64,000 bases of DNA from Shinella sp. CPCC 101442 (lineage in GTDB: Bacteria; Pseudomonadota; Alphaproteobacteria; Rhizobiales; Rhizobiaceae), in contig NZ_JALIQS010000004.1 of assembly GCF_024704725.1 (NCBI RefSeq), positions 62,001-126,000 of the forward strand, in the 5' to 3' direction. Of the stretch, positions 11,236 to 19,921 are shown in pieces. The translations under genes and the position numbers were made by a program. Numbering within the stretch: position 1 is the first letter of the stretch; each line of letters begins with the position of its first letter. Under the pieces are notes generated by a model that made no database searches, was not told the DNA's origin, and saw only the letters and a list, made by a program, of their open reading frames with translations.

Positions 11236-12120
11236 ATGGCAAATATCGGTTTCATCGGCCTCGGCATCATGGGTACCCCCATGGCGCGCCATCTGCAGAA
11301 CGCCGGCCACACGGTCGTCACCTCGAAGTTCTTCATCCCGCCGCACAAGGACCTGGTCGATAACGGCCTGCAGATCGTCGACAGCCCGAAGGCGCTGGCC
11401 GAGACCGTCGACACGATCATCCTCATGCTGCCCGACACCCCGGAAGTGCAGGACGTGCTGTTCGGCGAGAACGGCGTCGCCTATGGCCTTTCGGCCGGCA
11501 AGCTCGTCATCGACATGAGCTCGATCTCGCCGATCGAGACCAAGGAATTCGCCAAGAAGGTCCGTGCGACCGGCGCCGAATATGTCGATGGCCCGGTCTC
11601 GGGCGGTGAAGTCGGCGCCAAGAACGCCTCGCTCTCCATCATGGCCGGTGGCTCGCAGGAAAGTTTTGACCGGGCGCTGCCGCTCTTCCAGCTGATGGGC
11701 AAGAACATCACGCTGGTCGGCGACTGCGGTGACGGTCAGGTGACCAAGGTCGCCAACCAGATCATCGTGGCGCTGACCATCGAAGCGGTTGCCGAAGCCC
11801 TCGTCTTCGCCTCGAAGGCCGGTGCCGATCCGGCCCGCGTGCGCGAAGCGCTGATGGGTGGCTTTGCCTCCTCGCGCATTCTCGAAGTTCATGGCGACCG
11901 CATGGTCAAGCGTACATTCGATCCTGGCTTCCGCATCTCGCTGCACCAGAAGGACCTCAACCTGGCTCTCCAGGGCGCCAAGGCGCTGGGCGTTTCGCTG
12001 CCCAACACCGCCTCGACGCAGGAACTTTTCAACCAGTGCGCCGCCCACGGCGATGCGGGCCTCGATCACTCAGGTCTCGTCACGGCGCTGGAGCGCATGG
12101 CGAACCACGCCGTCGCATGA
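11236..12120 (+). CDS. glxR: 2-hydroxy-3-oxopropionate (tartronate semialdehyde) reductase
   Basis: A 294-residue beta-hydroxyacid dehydrogenase that reduces tartronate semialdehyde to D-glycerate with NAD(P)H. The N-terminal Rossmann motif is GFIGLGIMGTPMARHL, the substrate motif DGPVSGGEVGA lies near residue 118, and the catalytic lysine is in GQVTKVANQ near residue 170. The start has TTGGGAG upstream. Third gene of the gcl operon. A perfect 12 bp hairpin follows the stop. Confidence 0.95.
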   Translation: MANIGFIGLGIMGTPMARHLQNAGHTVVTSKFFIPPHKDLVDNGLQIVDSPKALAETVDTIILMLPDTPEVQDVLFGENGVAYGLSAGKLVIDMSSISPIETKEFAKKVRATGAEYVDGPVSGGEVGAKNASLSIMAGGSQESFDRALPLFQLMGKNITLVGDCGDGQVTKVANQIIVALTIEAVAEALVFASKAGADPARVREALMGGFASSRILEVHGDRMVKRTFDPGFRISLHQKDLNLALQGAKALGVSLPNTASTQELFNQCAAHGDAGLDHSGLVTALERMANHAVA

Positions 12121-12126
12121 CGGCCT

Positions 12127-12157
12127 GACCGGGCGGGGAGGGGAGCCCCGCCCGGTC
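12127..12157 (+). terminator. Strong GC hairpin after glxR
   Basis: GACCGGGCGGGG (12127-12138) and CCCCGCCCGGTC (12146-12157) are perfect 12 bp arms with a 7-base loop. There is no T-run after it (ACCCCTT follows), so it may stabilise the upstream mRNA or act as a weak attenuator before ttuD rather than as a full intrinsic terminator. Confidence 0.5.
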
Positions 12158-12179
12158 ACCCCTTCTGGAGGAGGAGACG

Positions 12180-12245
12180 TAGCCCCTCATCCCGCCGCAC
12201 CATTTCTCATCCGTGAGGTGGCGCCGGCTTGCGGATGAGGGGCTA
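12180..12245. repeat. Long inverted-repeat intergenic element (RIME-like layout)
   Basis: Perfect 13 bp arms TAGCCCCTCATCC and GGATGAGGGGCTA enclose 40 bp that itself holds a small CTCATCCGTGAG palindrome and an imperfect GCACC/GGTGGC pair. Terminal CCCTCATCC sequences recall the mosaic intergenic elements described in rhizobia; family membership is a judgement from layout. Confidence 0.55.
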
Positions 12246-12285
12246 TGTTTTATAAGACCTGCGCACCGCAGCTTGGAGGAACCGC

Positions 12286-13554
12286 ATGCCGCCCATCGCC
12301 GATCCGCGCGCCTTTCTTGAAAACCTGTTCTCCGTCGCGGTCGCGGCCGCCGACCCGGACAAGGTTCTTGCCGCCAACCTGCCGGAAAAACCGAAGGGCC
12401 GCACGGTGGTGATCGGCGCCGGCAAGGGAGCCGCGCAGATGGCCCGCGCCTTCGAACGCCTGTGGGATGCGCCGCTGACCGGCGTGATCGTCACGCGCTA
12501 CGGTTATGCCGTGCCTTGCGAACGCATCGACGTCCTCGAAGCCGCCCACCCGGTGCCCGACGACAGCGGCCTGCTCGCCTCCGGCCGCCTGATGGCCGCC
12601 GTGCGCGGCCTCACCGAAGATGACCTCGTCGTGGCGCTGATCTGCGGCGGCGGCTCGGCCCTGCTGCCGGCCCCCGCCGGCGACCTGACGCTGGCCGACG
12701 AGATCGCCGTCAACAAGGCGCTGCTGGCCTCCGGCGCGCCGATCAGCGCCATGAACGCCGTGCGCAAACAGGTCTCGCGCATCAAGGGCGGCCGGCTTGC
12801 GGCGCTTGCGCACCCGGCCCGGGTCGTCTCGCTGGTCGTCTCCGATATTCCCGGCGACAATCCCGCCCTCGTTGCGTCCGGCCCGACGATTGCCGATGCC
12901 ACCACGCGCGCCGACGCGCTGCGCCTCATCGAGCGTTACCGTCTCGAACTGCCCGAGGGCGTGATGCGCCATATCCGCGACGGCAAGGACGAACCGCCGC
13001 TGCCGAGCGACGCATGTTTTGCCCGCAATGAGGTGAAGCTCGTCGCTTCCGCCGCCGTGTCGCTGGAGGCCGCCGCCGAAGCCGCACAAAAGGCCGGCGT
13101 CGAAGCCGTCATCCTGTCCGATGCCATCGAGGGCGAGGCCTCCGAAGTCGGCCGCGTGCATGCTGCCATCGCCGCCGAAGTGGTGCGCCGCGACCGGCCG
13201 TTCAAAAAACCCGTGCTCATCCTTTCGGGCGGTGAAACCACCGTGACGATCAAGGGCAAGGGCAAGGGCGGCCGCAACGGCGAATTCCTGCTGTCCTTCG
13301 CCTGCGCCACCGATGGCCTCGACGGCCTCTTTGCGCTTGCCGCCGATACGGACGGGATCGACGGTTCGGAAGACAATGCCGGCGCCTTCGCCGACGGTAC
13401 CACCGTCGCGCGCCTCGCCGACAAGGGCAAGGACGCCGCCGAGTTTCTCTCCCGCAACGACAGCTGGACCGTCTTCGACGCGCTCGGCGACCTCTTCGTG
13501 CCTGGACCGACCGGCACGAATGTCAACGATTTCAGGGCGATCCTGATCCAGTAG
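12286..13554 (+). CDS. ttuD: Glycerate 2-kinase (MOFRL/TtuD family)
   Basis: A 422-residue GckA/TtuD-type kinase, phosphorylating D-glycerate to 2-phosphoglycerate, the exit of the glyoxylate route into glycolysis. N-terminal domain motifs are VVIGAGKGAAQMARAFE, ALICGGGSALLPAPAG and NAVRKQVSRIKGGRLA. The C-terminal MOFRL domain shows LSGGETTVTIKGKGKGGRN and ADTDGIDGSEDNAGA. Members of this family were once called hydroxypyruvate reductase; the kinase role fits the neighbours better. It follows glxR by 165 bp containing two hairpins, so may be partly uncoupled from it. Confidence 0.93.
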   Translation: MPPIADPRAFLENLFSVAVAAADPDKVLAANLPEKPKGRTVVIGAGKGAAQMARAFERLWDAPLTGVIVTRYGYAVPCERIDVLEAAHPVPDDSGLLASGRLMAAVRGLTEDDLVVALICGGGSALLPAPAGDLTLADEIAVNKALLASGAPISAMNAVRKQVSRIKGGRLAALAHPARVVSLVVSDIPGDNPALVASGPTIADATTRADALRLIERYRLELPEGVMRHIRDGKDEPPLPSDACFARNEVKLVASAAVSLEAAAEAAQKAGVEAVILSDAIEGEASEVGRVHAAIAAEVVRRDRPFKKPVLILSGGETTVTIKGKGKGGRNGEFLLSFACATDGLDGLFALAADTDGIDGSEDNAGAFADGTTVARLADKGKDAAEFLSRNDSWTVFDALGDLFVPGPTGTNVNDFRAILIQ

Positions 13555-13563
13555 CCCCAAACG

Positions 13564-13593
13564 AAAACAGCCCCGGCTTGCCGGGGCTGTTTT
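13564..13593. terminator. Bidirectional intrinsic terminator between ttuD and peroxiredoxin gene
   Basis: A 10 bp perfect stem CAGCCCCGGC / GCCGGGGCTG with a 2-base loop, flanked by AAAA on the left and TTTT on the right. It can serve both convergent genes. Confidence 0.9.
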
Positions 13594-13611
13594 GTATTCG
13601 GCGGATGCCGA

Positions 13612-14271
13612 TCAGGCGGCCGGCTGCTTGGTCTTGCGCAGATAGGGCAGCACCGTGTCGAAGGAGCCGAAGCGCGCGATGGCGTCCTCGTTGGAAACGG
13701 CGGCGGTGATGATGACGTCGTCGCCCTGCTGCCAGTTGGCAGGCGTTGCGACCTGGTGCTTGCTGGTAAGCTGAATCGAATCGATGGCGCGCAGGATTTC
13801 CGCAAAATTGCGGCCGGTCGTCATCGGGTAGGTGAGGATCAGCTTGATCTTCTTGTCCGGACCGATGACGAAGACCGATCGCACCGTGGCGTTGTCGGCG
13901 GGCGTGCGGCCCTCGGAACTGTCACCGGCAGCGGCCGGCAGCATGTCGTAGAGTTTCGCGACCGCCAGGTCCTTGTCGCCGATCAGCGGATAATCGACGT
14001 CGAAGCCGGTGGCGGTGCGGATGTCGGCCTTCCACTTGGTGTGGCTGTCGACCGGATCGACCGAGATGCCGATGATCTTGACGCCGCGCTTGCGGAACTC
14101 GCCCTCGATACCGGCCATGGCGCCGAGCTCGGTGGTGCAGACGGGGGTGAAGTTCTTCGGATGCGAGAAGAGCACGGCCCAGCCATTGCCGATCCACTCG
14201 TGGAAATTGATCGTGCCGGCGGTGGTTTCGGCGGTGAAGTCCGGAGCGATGTCGTTGATACGAAGGCTCAT
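13612..14271 (-). CDS. 1-Cys peroxiredoxin (Prx6 type)
   Basis: A 219-residue peroxiredoxin reducing hydrogen peroxide and organic peroxides. The peroxidatic cysteine lies in NFTPVCTTELG (near residue 45), with the supporting arginine in the TVRSVFVIGPDKKI region. Length and the long C-terminal extension (ATPANWQQGDDVII) match the Prx6 subfamily, which lacks a resolving cysteine; I see no second conserved Cys. GAGAGGA precedes the start. It shares the 13564-13593 terminator with ttuD. Confidence 0.94.
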   Translation of the reverse strand: MSLRINDIAPDFTAETTAGTINFHEWIGNGWAVLFSHPKNFTPVCTTELGAMAGIEGEFRKRGVKIIGISVDPVDSHTKWKADIRTATGFDVDYPLIGDKDLAVAKLYDMLPAAAGDSSEGRTPADNATVRSVFVIGPDKKIKLILTYPMTTGRNFAEILRAIDSIQLTSKHQVATPANWQQGDDVIITAAVSNEDAIARFGSFDTVLPYLRKTKQPAA

Positions 14272-14532
14272 GGGTCTCGTCCTCTCTGTCGTGCGGGATC
14301 GCAGGTCAGGCCCGCGAAAAGTGTATCCGGGCGGTTAGATAGACCGAAAAGCGCGGCTTGCCTATAGCGGCAGGGCGTGACCGGGAATGGACCGGCAAGT
14401 GCATCTTTGCGCCGTTTTCGCCGCCGGAAAGACGGCTTTCGGCGAGTCCAACGCCTTGCGCCAAACCGTTCCACGAAGCCGCCTTCGCGTGGAAAGCCGA
14501 TTTTATTTTGCCGCAGGGGCAAAGCGGGCTTT

Positions 14533-15123
14533 TCAGTCGATCTCGGCGCGCCCGCTGGTGAGATCCACGATCAGCCGGCGCGCTTCCTCCGCCCGGTCCG
14601 TCGGGATGCGGAAGAAGAGACGCGCGCCGCTTTCGTGGAAGACCTCGTCGTCGACGACAAGTCCCGGCAGGGCCGCAAGTCGTGCCTTGACCAGCGCAAG
14701 ATCGGAAAAGCCGAGCGAGACGGACAATGCGGCACGCTCGACATATTCGGTCTTGGCGGCAGCCCGCAGGCACAGGGCGGCGGTGCCGCCATAGGCGCGC
14801 ATCAGCCCGCCGCTGCCAAGCAGGATGCCGCCGAACCAGCGCGTGACCACGACCAGCGCTCGGTCGAGCGCCTGTCCGTCGATGGCTTGCAGGATCGGTT
14901 TGCCCGCCGTGCCGCTCGGCTCGCCGTCGTCGCTGAAACGGTAGGCCTGCCCGATGCGCCAGGCCCAGCAATTGTGGTTGGCCGAAAGATCGGAAACCTC
15001 CGCCAGCCGCAGCTTTGCCTCCGCCTCATTTTCGACCGGACAGGCGATCGCAAGGAACCGGCTCTTGCGGATCTCCTGCTCGAAATGTTCGGTCTGGTCC
15101 AGCGTGTACAAGGCGGCGTCCAT
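14533..15123 (-). CDS. YigZ/IMPACT-family protein
   Basis: A protein of about 196 residues with the UPF0029 N-terminal domain signature: KSRFLAIACPV, NHNCWAWRIG, and FSDDGEPSGTAGKPIL, then VVVTRWFGGILLGSGGL. A C-terminal DUF1949-like half follows. The family is linked to translation control in eukaryotes, but its bacterial role is not firmly known. I prefer the ATG at 15123; a GTG three codons upstream is also open. About 260 bp without a gene separate it from the peroxiredoxin gene; I see nothing definite there. Confidence 0.88.
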   Translation of the reverse strand: MDAALYTLDQTEHFEQEIRKSRFLAIACPVENEAEAKLRLAEVSDLSANHNCWAWRIGQAYRFSDDGEPSGTAGKPILQAIDGQALDRALVVVTRWFGGILLGSGGLMRAYGGTAALCLRAAAKTEYVERAALSVSLGFSDLALVKARLAALPGLVVDDEVFHESGARLFFRIPTDRAEEARRLIVDLTSGRAEID

Positions 15124-15258
15124 TGGTTTCACACGCCTCGTAGCCGCTCAGGCGTCCGCGCATCAAGTGCAGAATAATGCATAAATTCTATAGACTATTG
15201 ACAGTCGCCACGATTCCGCCATGATGTTTGCCGGGACGTTAAGGAAACGGAGTAGCGC

Positions 15259-15447
15259 ATGATCTATCTCGGCGGCGTGACGCTTGGTTATTTCAACCTC
15301 TATCCGGTCGGCTTCCAGCCGAAGGACGAACAATCGCGCGAGGCCGATACGGCCGGCGGCATCACCGAAGAACGCCTGCCGCTCGAAGGCAGCCGCCTCT
15401 CGTCTGCCCGTCGCCCGGTGCAGTGGCCGCTGCACGTCTTCTTCTGA
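15259..15447 (+). CDS. Small hypothetical protein
   Basis: A 62-residue open frame with ACGGAG just upstream of the ATG and TTGACA at 15198-15203 followed 17-18 bp later by a weak ATGATG-type -10. The peptide starts MIYLGGVTLGYFNLYPVGFQ and ends in aromatic VQWPLHVFF; the middle is polar with paired acidic residues. No recognised domain. It may be a real small protein because of the ribosome site and promoter position, but coding is not proven. Confidence 0.4.
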   Translation: MIYLGGVTLGYFNLYPVGFQPKDEQSREADTAGGITEERLPLEGSRLSSARRPVQWPLHVFF

Positions 15448-15460
15448 GGCCTGGGCGCCT

Positions 15461-15521
15461 ACAGGAAATGACAGGTGATTTCCTGTGGGCGGATTTTCCC
15501 GGTTCGATCCGGACCGGGAAA
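15461..15521. repeat. Two tandem inverted repeats upstream of the glycosyltransferase gene
   Basis: First: ACAGGAAAT (15461-15469) and ATTTCCTGT (15478-15486), 8 bp spacer. Second: TTTCCCGGT (15495-15503) and ACCGGGAAA (15513-15521), 9 bp spacer. Both have perfect 9 bp arms. They could be an operator pair for the downstream genes or termination/attenuation hairpins after the small gene. Confidence 0.5.
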
Positions 15522-15579
15522 GATGTGCCGGTTTTTCCGGGGTCATTCATCCTGCATTAAGGTTTTGTAGACAAATTGC

Positions 15580-16524
15580 GTGAGACGGGCGGGAGACCGC
15601 GCCGTTGCCGCCACCACCGATCGTTTGCAAGGCCTGCTCATGTTTCCGGACGATCCGGTTCTCCTCCTGTCGATGGTTGTCGCAACGCTCGGCCGCTCCA
15701 GCGAGCTGGAGCTGCTGTTTGCTTCGCTCGCCGCCTTCGGCCGGCGCGATTTCGAGATTATCCTCGTCGATCAGAACAAGGACGACCGGCTCGCGCCTGT
15801 GGTCGCCGCATGGGCGGACCGTCTGCATATCCGGCATATCAGAACCGACCGCCCGGGTGTCTGTCGAGCCCGTAATCTCGGCGCCGCCGAGGCACGCGGC
15901 ACCTGGCTCCTCTTTCCCGATGACGATTGCTGGTATCCCGCCGATCTCCTGAAGCGCTTCGACGCGGTTTGCGCCACATCACCCGCCGACTTCTACTGCG
16001 GCCGTGCCGTCAATGCCGAGGGCGAGACGATCATGGGGCGCTTTTCATCCGTGCCCCAGCCCATCGAACGGGAAAACGTCTGGACGACGCTGATCGAGTG
16101 GATGCTTTTCGTCCGCCGCGAGGCCTTTGCCAAGGCCGGCGGCTTCGATGCCCGCATTGGCCCCGGTTCCGGTACGCCCTGGGGTGCCTACGAGGTGCAG
16201 GACCTTGCGCTGAACCTGCTTTCGCGCGGCGCAAGGGGCCGTTACGACCCCGATCTCACCGGCCATCATCCCGACGACCGCCTGCTTGCCGAAACGCCTG
16301 ACGGCGCGCGAAAAATGCGCGTCTATGGGGCCGGTCTCGGTTACGTCATGCGCAAGCACGGCTATCGTTTCCTCGATTACCTGCCCCATCTCCTTCGCCC
16401 CATCGCCGGCATGGCGGTCTATACGTTGACCGGCCGTCCCGCCCTTGCCCGCCGCTCGCGGGAAATCCTCGCCGGTCGCTGGTCCGGCTGGCGCACGGCC
16501 CCTGGCGGAACGACGATATCTTAA
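15580..16524 (+). CDS. Family 2 glycosyltransferase
   Basis: A 314-residue GT-A fold transferase with MVVATLGRSSELELLFASL, DFEIILVDQNKDD, the RNLGAAEARGTWLLFPDDD segment carrying the metal-binding DDD, and an acceptor-side W-rich region. No clear membrane helices. The frame opens at a GTG at 15580; the ATG at 15640 (MFPDDPVLLLS) starts right at the conserved domain and may be the true start. Probably adds a sugar in building a surface glycan together with the flippase that follows 50-70 bp downstream. Confidence 0.88.
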   Translation: MRRAGDRAVAATTDRLQGLLMFPDDPVLLLSMVVATLGRSSELELLFASLAAFGRRDFEIILVDQNKDDRLAPVVAAWADRLHIRHIRTDRPGVCRARNLGAAEARGTWLLFPDDDCWYPADLLKRFDAVCATSPADFYCGRAVNAEGETIMGRFSSVPQPIERENVWTTLIEWMLFVRREAFAKAGGFDARIGPGSGTPWGAYEVQDLALNLLSRGARGRYDPDLTGHHPDDRLLAETPDGARKMRVYGAGLGYVMRKHGYRFLDYLPHLLRPIAGMAVYTLTGRPALARRSREILAGRWSGWRTAPGGTTIS

Positions 16525-16596
16525 GGGTTTCGCCATAGGGTTCCTCCTGAAGAACCGTGGGATTGCCACGGTTGCATGCGGCGGATGGAACGACCG

Positions 16597-18126
16597 ATGA
16601 GCAAGGGCATCATGTCCAATTCGATCATGAACGCGGCGGCAGGCATGCTGCTGCTGGTGACGGGTTTTGCCTGCTCGATCCTTGTCGCGCGCCTGCTCGG
16701 GCCGGAAGCGAACGGCACGATTGCCTTCGCGCTCTGGATCGGCGCCACGGGCGCGCTGGTGGCCGAACTTGGGACGGGCGTGCTGCTGCTGCGCCTCCTG
16801 CCGCAATTGAAGGCGCGCGGCGTGGACGAGGCGGGCCGGCGCGGTTTTGCCGCCTATCTTGCCCTGCCGGTCATCGCATCGACGCTCTTGCTCGTCGCGC
16901 TCTATTTCGGACTGTCCTTCAAGACCCCGCTGCTCTACGGCACGGATGTCACGACCGGCATCGTCGTGCTCACCGCCACCCTGCTGCTCATCCAGTCGAT
17001 CGGTTCGTTCTCGAAGAACTTTCTGATCGGCGAACAGCGCGTCGGCACATTCTTCCGCATCACGGCACTCTCTTCCCTGCTCCAGATGACCTTCGTCATC
17101 GCAGGCGCCATTTTATACGGCATCGAAGGCGCGCTGTTCGGCTATATCACCGGCCAGTGCGTGCAGTTTCTCTTCACGCTCGGTCTGTTTGGCGTGCGCC
17201 GCGACAGCGCGGGCTATCGTCGTCGTTACCTCCTCGCCACCTCCGCGGTGATCTTCGTCGAATATGTCGTGAGCGCGATCTTTCTCAACCGGCCGGAACT
17301 GTTCTTCCTGCAGCATTTCCGCTCGCTCGGCGAGGTCGGCTACTATGCCGTGGCGCTGTCGCTTGCCAACCTAGCGCTACAGCTTCCCGTGCAGCTGACG
17401 GGCAGCCTGCTGCCCTACTATGCCGAACGGCGCGAGTCCTCCGGCGATACGGCGCACGCGGCCATGTTCGACGGCGTCGTGCGCAGTTTCGCCTATATCA
17501 CCTTCCCGCTCTGCTTCGGCCTTGCCGCCATCGCGCATCCGCTGGTGACGGCGGTCTATGGCGCGCCCTTTGCCGAGGCCGGCCTGATCGTCGCGATCCT
17601 TGCGGCAGGCTCGCCTGCCTATGTGCTCGGCCAGCTCATCACACAGTATCTCTATTCCATGGACCGGGTGAAAATACGCCTCGTCGCCAGCGGTGTCGGC
17701 GCCACGCTGATGGTCGTCGGCTGCCTGCTCGTCGTGCCCAGCTGGGGCGGGGCGGGGGCGGCTGCCGTGCGCGGCGTGGTTTTCGCCGTCATGGCCGTGT
17801 TGCTCCTGACCGGCGTCGGCCGTGGCGCCATGTCGGCGCGCCTGCCGGTCGTGCTGGTTAAGGTGGCGCTTGCCGGTGCCGGTTGCGGCCTTGCTGCATG
17901 GCCCGTCGCGGAGGAGATCGGCGGCTTTGCGGGTGTGGGAGGCGGAATTCTGGCCGGTGCCGTCGCCTATGCGGCGTTGCTGCGCCTGCTGCGCGCCGTG
18001 CCGCCGGAAGATGGCGCAGTCATTGACGGCATGCTGAAATCGCTGCCAATGAAGCCCGGCCGCATCGCGCGCCGGTTGCTGGCCTTCGTGGTGCCGCTGC
18101 CGGCCGTCCAGCCGGCCGGGGAATGA
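16597..18126 (+). CDS. Wzx-type polysaccharide flippase
   Basis: About 509 residues with roughly 12-14 membrane helices and the oligosaccharide-flippase (MATE-like/MOP) signature: GMLLLVTGFACSILVARLLG at the N terminus and repeated hydrophobic blocks to near residue 480. Such proteins move lipid-linked sugar units to the periplasm. Several in-frame ATGs exist (16576, 16585, 16597); I choose 16597 because GGAAC precedes it and the protein then starts MSKGIMSNSI. Lies between the GT2 gene and the twin hydrolase gene. Confidence 0.88.
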   Translation: MSKGIMSNSIMNAAAGMLLLVTGFACSILVARLLGPEANGTIAFALWIGATGALVAELGTGVLLLRLLPQLKARGVDEAGRRGFAAYLALPVIASTLLLVALYFGLSFKTPLLYGTDVTTGIVVLTATLLLIQSIGSFSKNFLIGEQRVGTFFRITALSSLLQMTFVIAGAILYGIEGALFGYITGQCVQFLFTLGLFGVRRDSAGYRRRYLLATSAVIFVEYVVSAIFLNRPELFFLQHFRSLGEVGYYAVALSLANLALQLPVQLTGSLLPYYAERRESSGDTAHAAMFDGVVRSFAYITFPLCFGLAAIAHPLVTAVYGAPFAEAGLIVAILAAGSPAYVLGQLITQYLYSMDRVKIRLVASGVGATLMVVGCLLVVPSWGGAGAAAVRGVVFAVMAVLLLTGVGRGAMSARLPVVLVKVALAGAGCGLAAWPVAEEIGGFAGVGGGILAGAVAYAALLRLLRAVPPEDGAVIDGMLKSLPMKPGRIARRLLAFVVPLPAVQPAGE

Positions 18127-18133
18127 GGGTGGC

Positions 18134-19918
18134 ATGTATCGGGACGACGGCAAGAGCATAGCAAAGACGGAGAACGTCATCAGGCCCGTCTGGTGTTCCG
18201 GCGAGGCCGCGCTTCCTGTCGTCCTCTCGGGAACCGTTGGTCTCTACACGCCGCCGGCCGCCGAAAGCCCGCCGTCCGATGCCGCCGTGCTGTTTCTCAG
18301 CCCCTGGGGTTTCGAGGAAATGTGCACGCGAAAACTCTGGCGCCTTCTCGCCGAGCGTGCCGCGGCACAAGGCCTTGCCAGCCTGCGCTTCGACTATCCC
18401 GGCACGGGCGATGCGCTCGATCCGGCGACCGTGCCCGATCTCGAAAGCTGGGACCAGGCCACCGTCGAAGCGGCCGACACGCTTCGCCATCTCTCCGGGG
18501 CTCGCCGGCTGGTGCTGATCGGCCACGGCCTCGGCGCCACCTTCGCCGCCCGGCTCGGCCCCGCGCTTGGCGCCGAAGCGGCGGTGCTGATGGCCCCGGT
18601 CGTCAGCGGTCGTTTCTACCTGCGCGAACTCTCGGCCTGGTCGAAGATGGTGGATGAAGGGCTGGGGCTGCGCCAGGAACAGCGCATTGCCAGCGGCGTC
18701 GCCATTGCCGGCCTCGTCCTGCCGGAAAAGATCGCGGAGGCCGTGCGCGGCCTCAATCTGGAGCGGCTGGAAACGCTGCCCTTCGCGAAAGCATTGGTGG
18801 TCGAGCGTCCGGGACGGGAGAAGGATGCGGCCTTCGCCGCCCATCTCGCCGGCCTTGGCGCAGACATCTCCCGCTTCGACTATGCCGGCCATGACGATCT
18901 TGTTTCCAACCCCACGCTGGCGCATCAGCCGCTGGCGGTGATCGACGGCGTCGCGGAATGGCTCGCGCCGTTTGCCGGCGAAGGCGCAGACGCGGTCGAG
19001 ACCTTGCCCCGATCGACCCATCTTCTGGGCGACGGTTTTGCCGAAGAGCCGCTGCGTTTCGGTGAAAACGACCGTCTGTTCGGAACGCTCTGCATGCCCC
19101 TCCACGCGCGTCGCGGCGCCATCGTCCTGCTCTTCGGCACGGCCTATGACCGGCAGGCCGGCTGGGCGCGCGGCGTGACGGAAACGGCGCGCTATCTTGC
19201 CCGGAACGGGGTTGCCTCGCTGCGCTTCGATGCCGCGAATGTCGGCGACAGCCCTGCGGCCCCGGCGGCGCCGGAGCAGGTCCAGTACAGCGACACCCAG
19301 CTTGCCGATGCCCGTGCGGCACTTGATCTTCTGTCGGCGCGCGGTCTCGGGCCGGTCGTCGCCGTTGGCCGGTGCAGCGGGGCCTATCTCGCCTTCCGCA
19401 CCGCCGTTGCCGACAGCCGCATTGCGAGTGTCGTCCCGGTCAATGCCTATACGTTCCGCTGGGATCCGGACATGTCGGTCGACGAGGCGCTCAGGGCCAA
19501 TCCGCGCTCGCTCGACGACTACCGCCAGCGCCTGGTCGATCCGGCGACCTTCCGCCGCCTTTTCGCCGGCCAGATCGATCTTGGTCGTGCGCTGCGCAAT
19601 GTCGGCCTGCAGATCCTTCGCCGGCTTGTCGCGATCGTGCCGGGTCTGGACCGGTTCACCCGCGCCGGGCGGCTGCGGGCAGCGACCCACGGCGATTTTC
19701 GCGATCTCGCGGCACGCGCGGTGCCGGTTCTCCTCATCTACAGCGAGGGGGATGTCGGGCTGGAGCGGCTGTCATTGGATTTCGGTCGCGCAGGTCTCTC
19801 GCGCCACCGCAATGTCACGGTCGAGATGATTGCCGATGCCGACCACAATCTGTCCCCGCCCGAGGCGCAGGCCGCCTATCGGGCGCTGCTGCTCGAAACG
19901 GCGCTGAAAACCGGCTGA
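18134..19918 (+). CDS. Twin-domain alpha/beta-hydrolase, degenerate first site
   Basis: A 594-residue protein made of two alpha/beta-hydrolase domains (about 25-285 and 300-590). The first has LVLIGHGLGATFAARLG: the nucleophile position 132 is Gly, so this domain is probably inactive. The second has VAVGRCSGAYLAF with Cys414 at the nucleophile position, an acid in YSEGDVG and a histidine in DADHNLSP, giving a Cys-Asp-His triad. The GxCxG elbow resembles acyltransferases such as PHA synthases more than ordinary esterases. No signal peptide. Starts 7 bp after the flippase gene and converges on the carrier-protein operon with a 3 bp gap. Confidence 0.85.
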   Translation: MYRDDGKSIAKTENVIRPVWCSGEAALPVVLSGTVGLYTPPAAESPPSDAAVLFLSPWGFEEMCTRKLWRLLAERAAAQGLASLRFDYPGTGDALDPATVPDLESWDQATVEAADTLRHLSGARRLVLIGHGLGATFAARLGPALGAEAAVLMAPVVSGRFYLRELSAWSKMVDEGLGLRQEQRIASGVAIAGLVLPEKIAEAVRGLNLERLETLPFAKALVVERPGREKDAAFAAHLAGLGADISRFDYAGHDDLVSNPTLAHQPLAVIDGVAEWLAPFAGEGADAVETLPRSTHLLGDGFAEEPLRFGENDRLFGTLCMPLHARRGAIVLLFGTAYDRQAGWARGVTETARYLARNGVASLRFDAANVGDSPAAPAAPEQVQYSDTQLADARAALDLLSARGLGPVVAVGRCSGAYLAFRTAVADSRIASVVPVNAYTFRWDPDMSVDEALRANPRSLDDYRQRLVDPATFRRLFAGQIDLGRALRNVGLQILRRLVAIVPGLDRFTRAGRLRAATHGDFRDLAARAVPVLLIYSEGDVGLERLSLDFGRAGLSRHRNVTVEMIADADHNLSPPEAQAAYRALLLETALKTG

Positions 19919-19921
19919 TTT

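Noticed and set aside
14272-14532. Possible gene or RNA between peroxiredoxin and YigZ genes
   Set aside because: No frame with ribosome site and no stable terminator-like or tRNA-like fold recognised.
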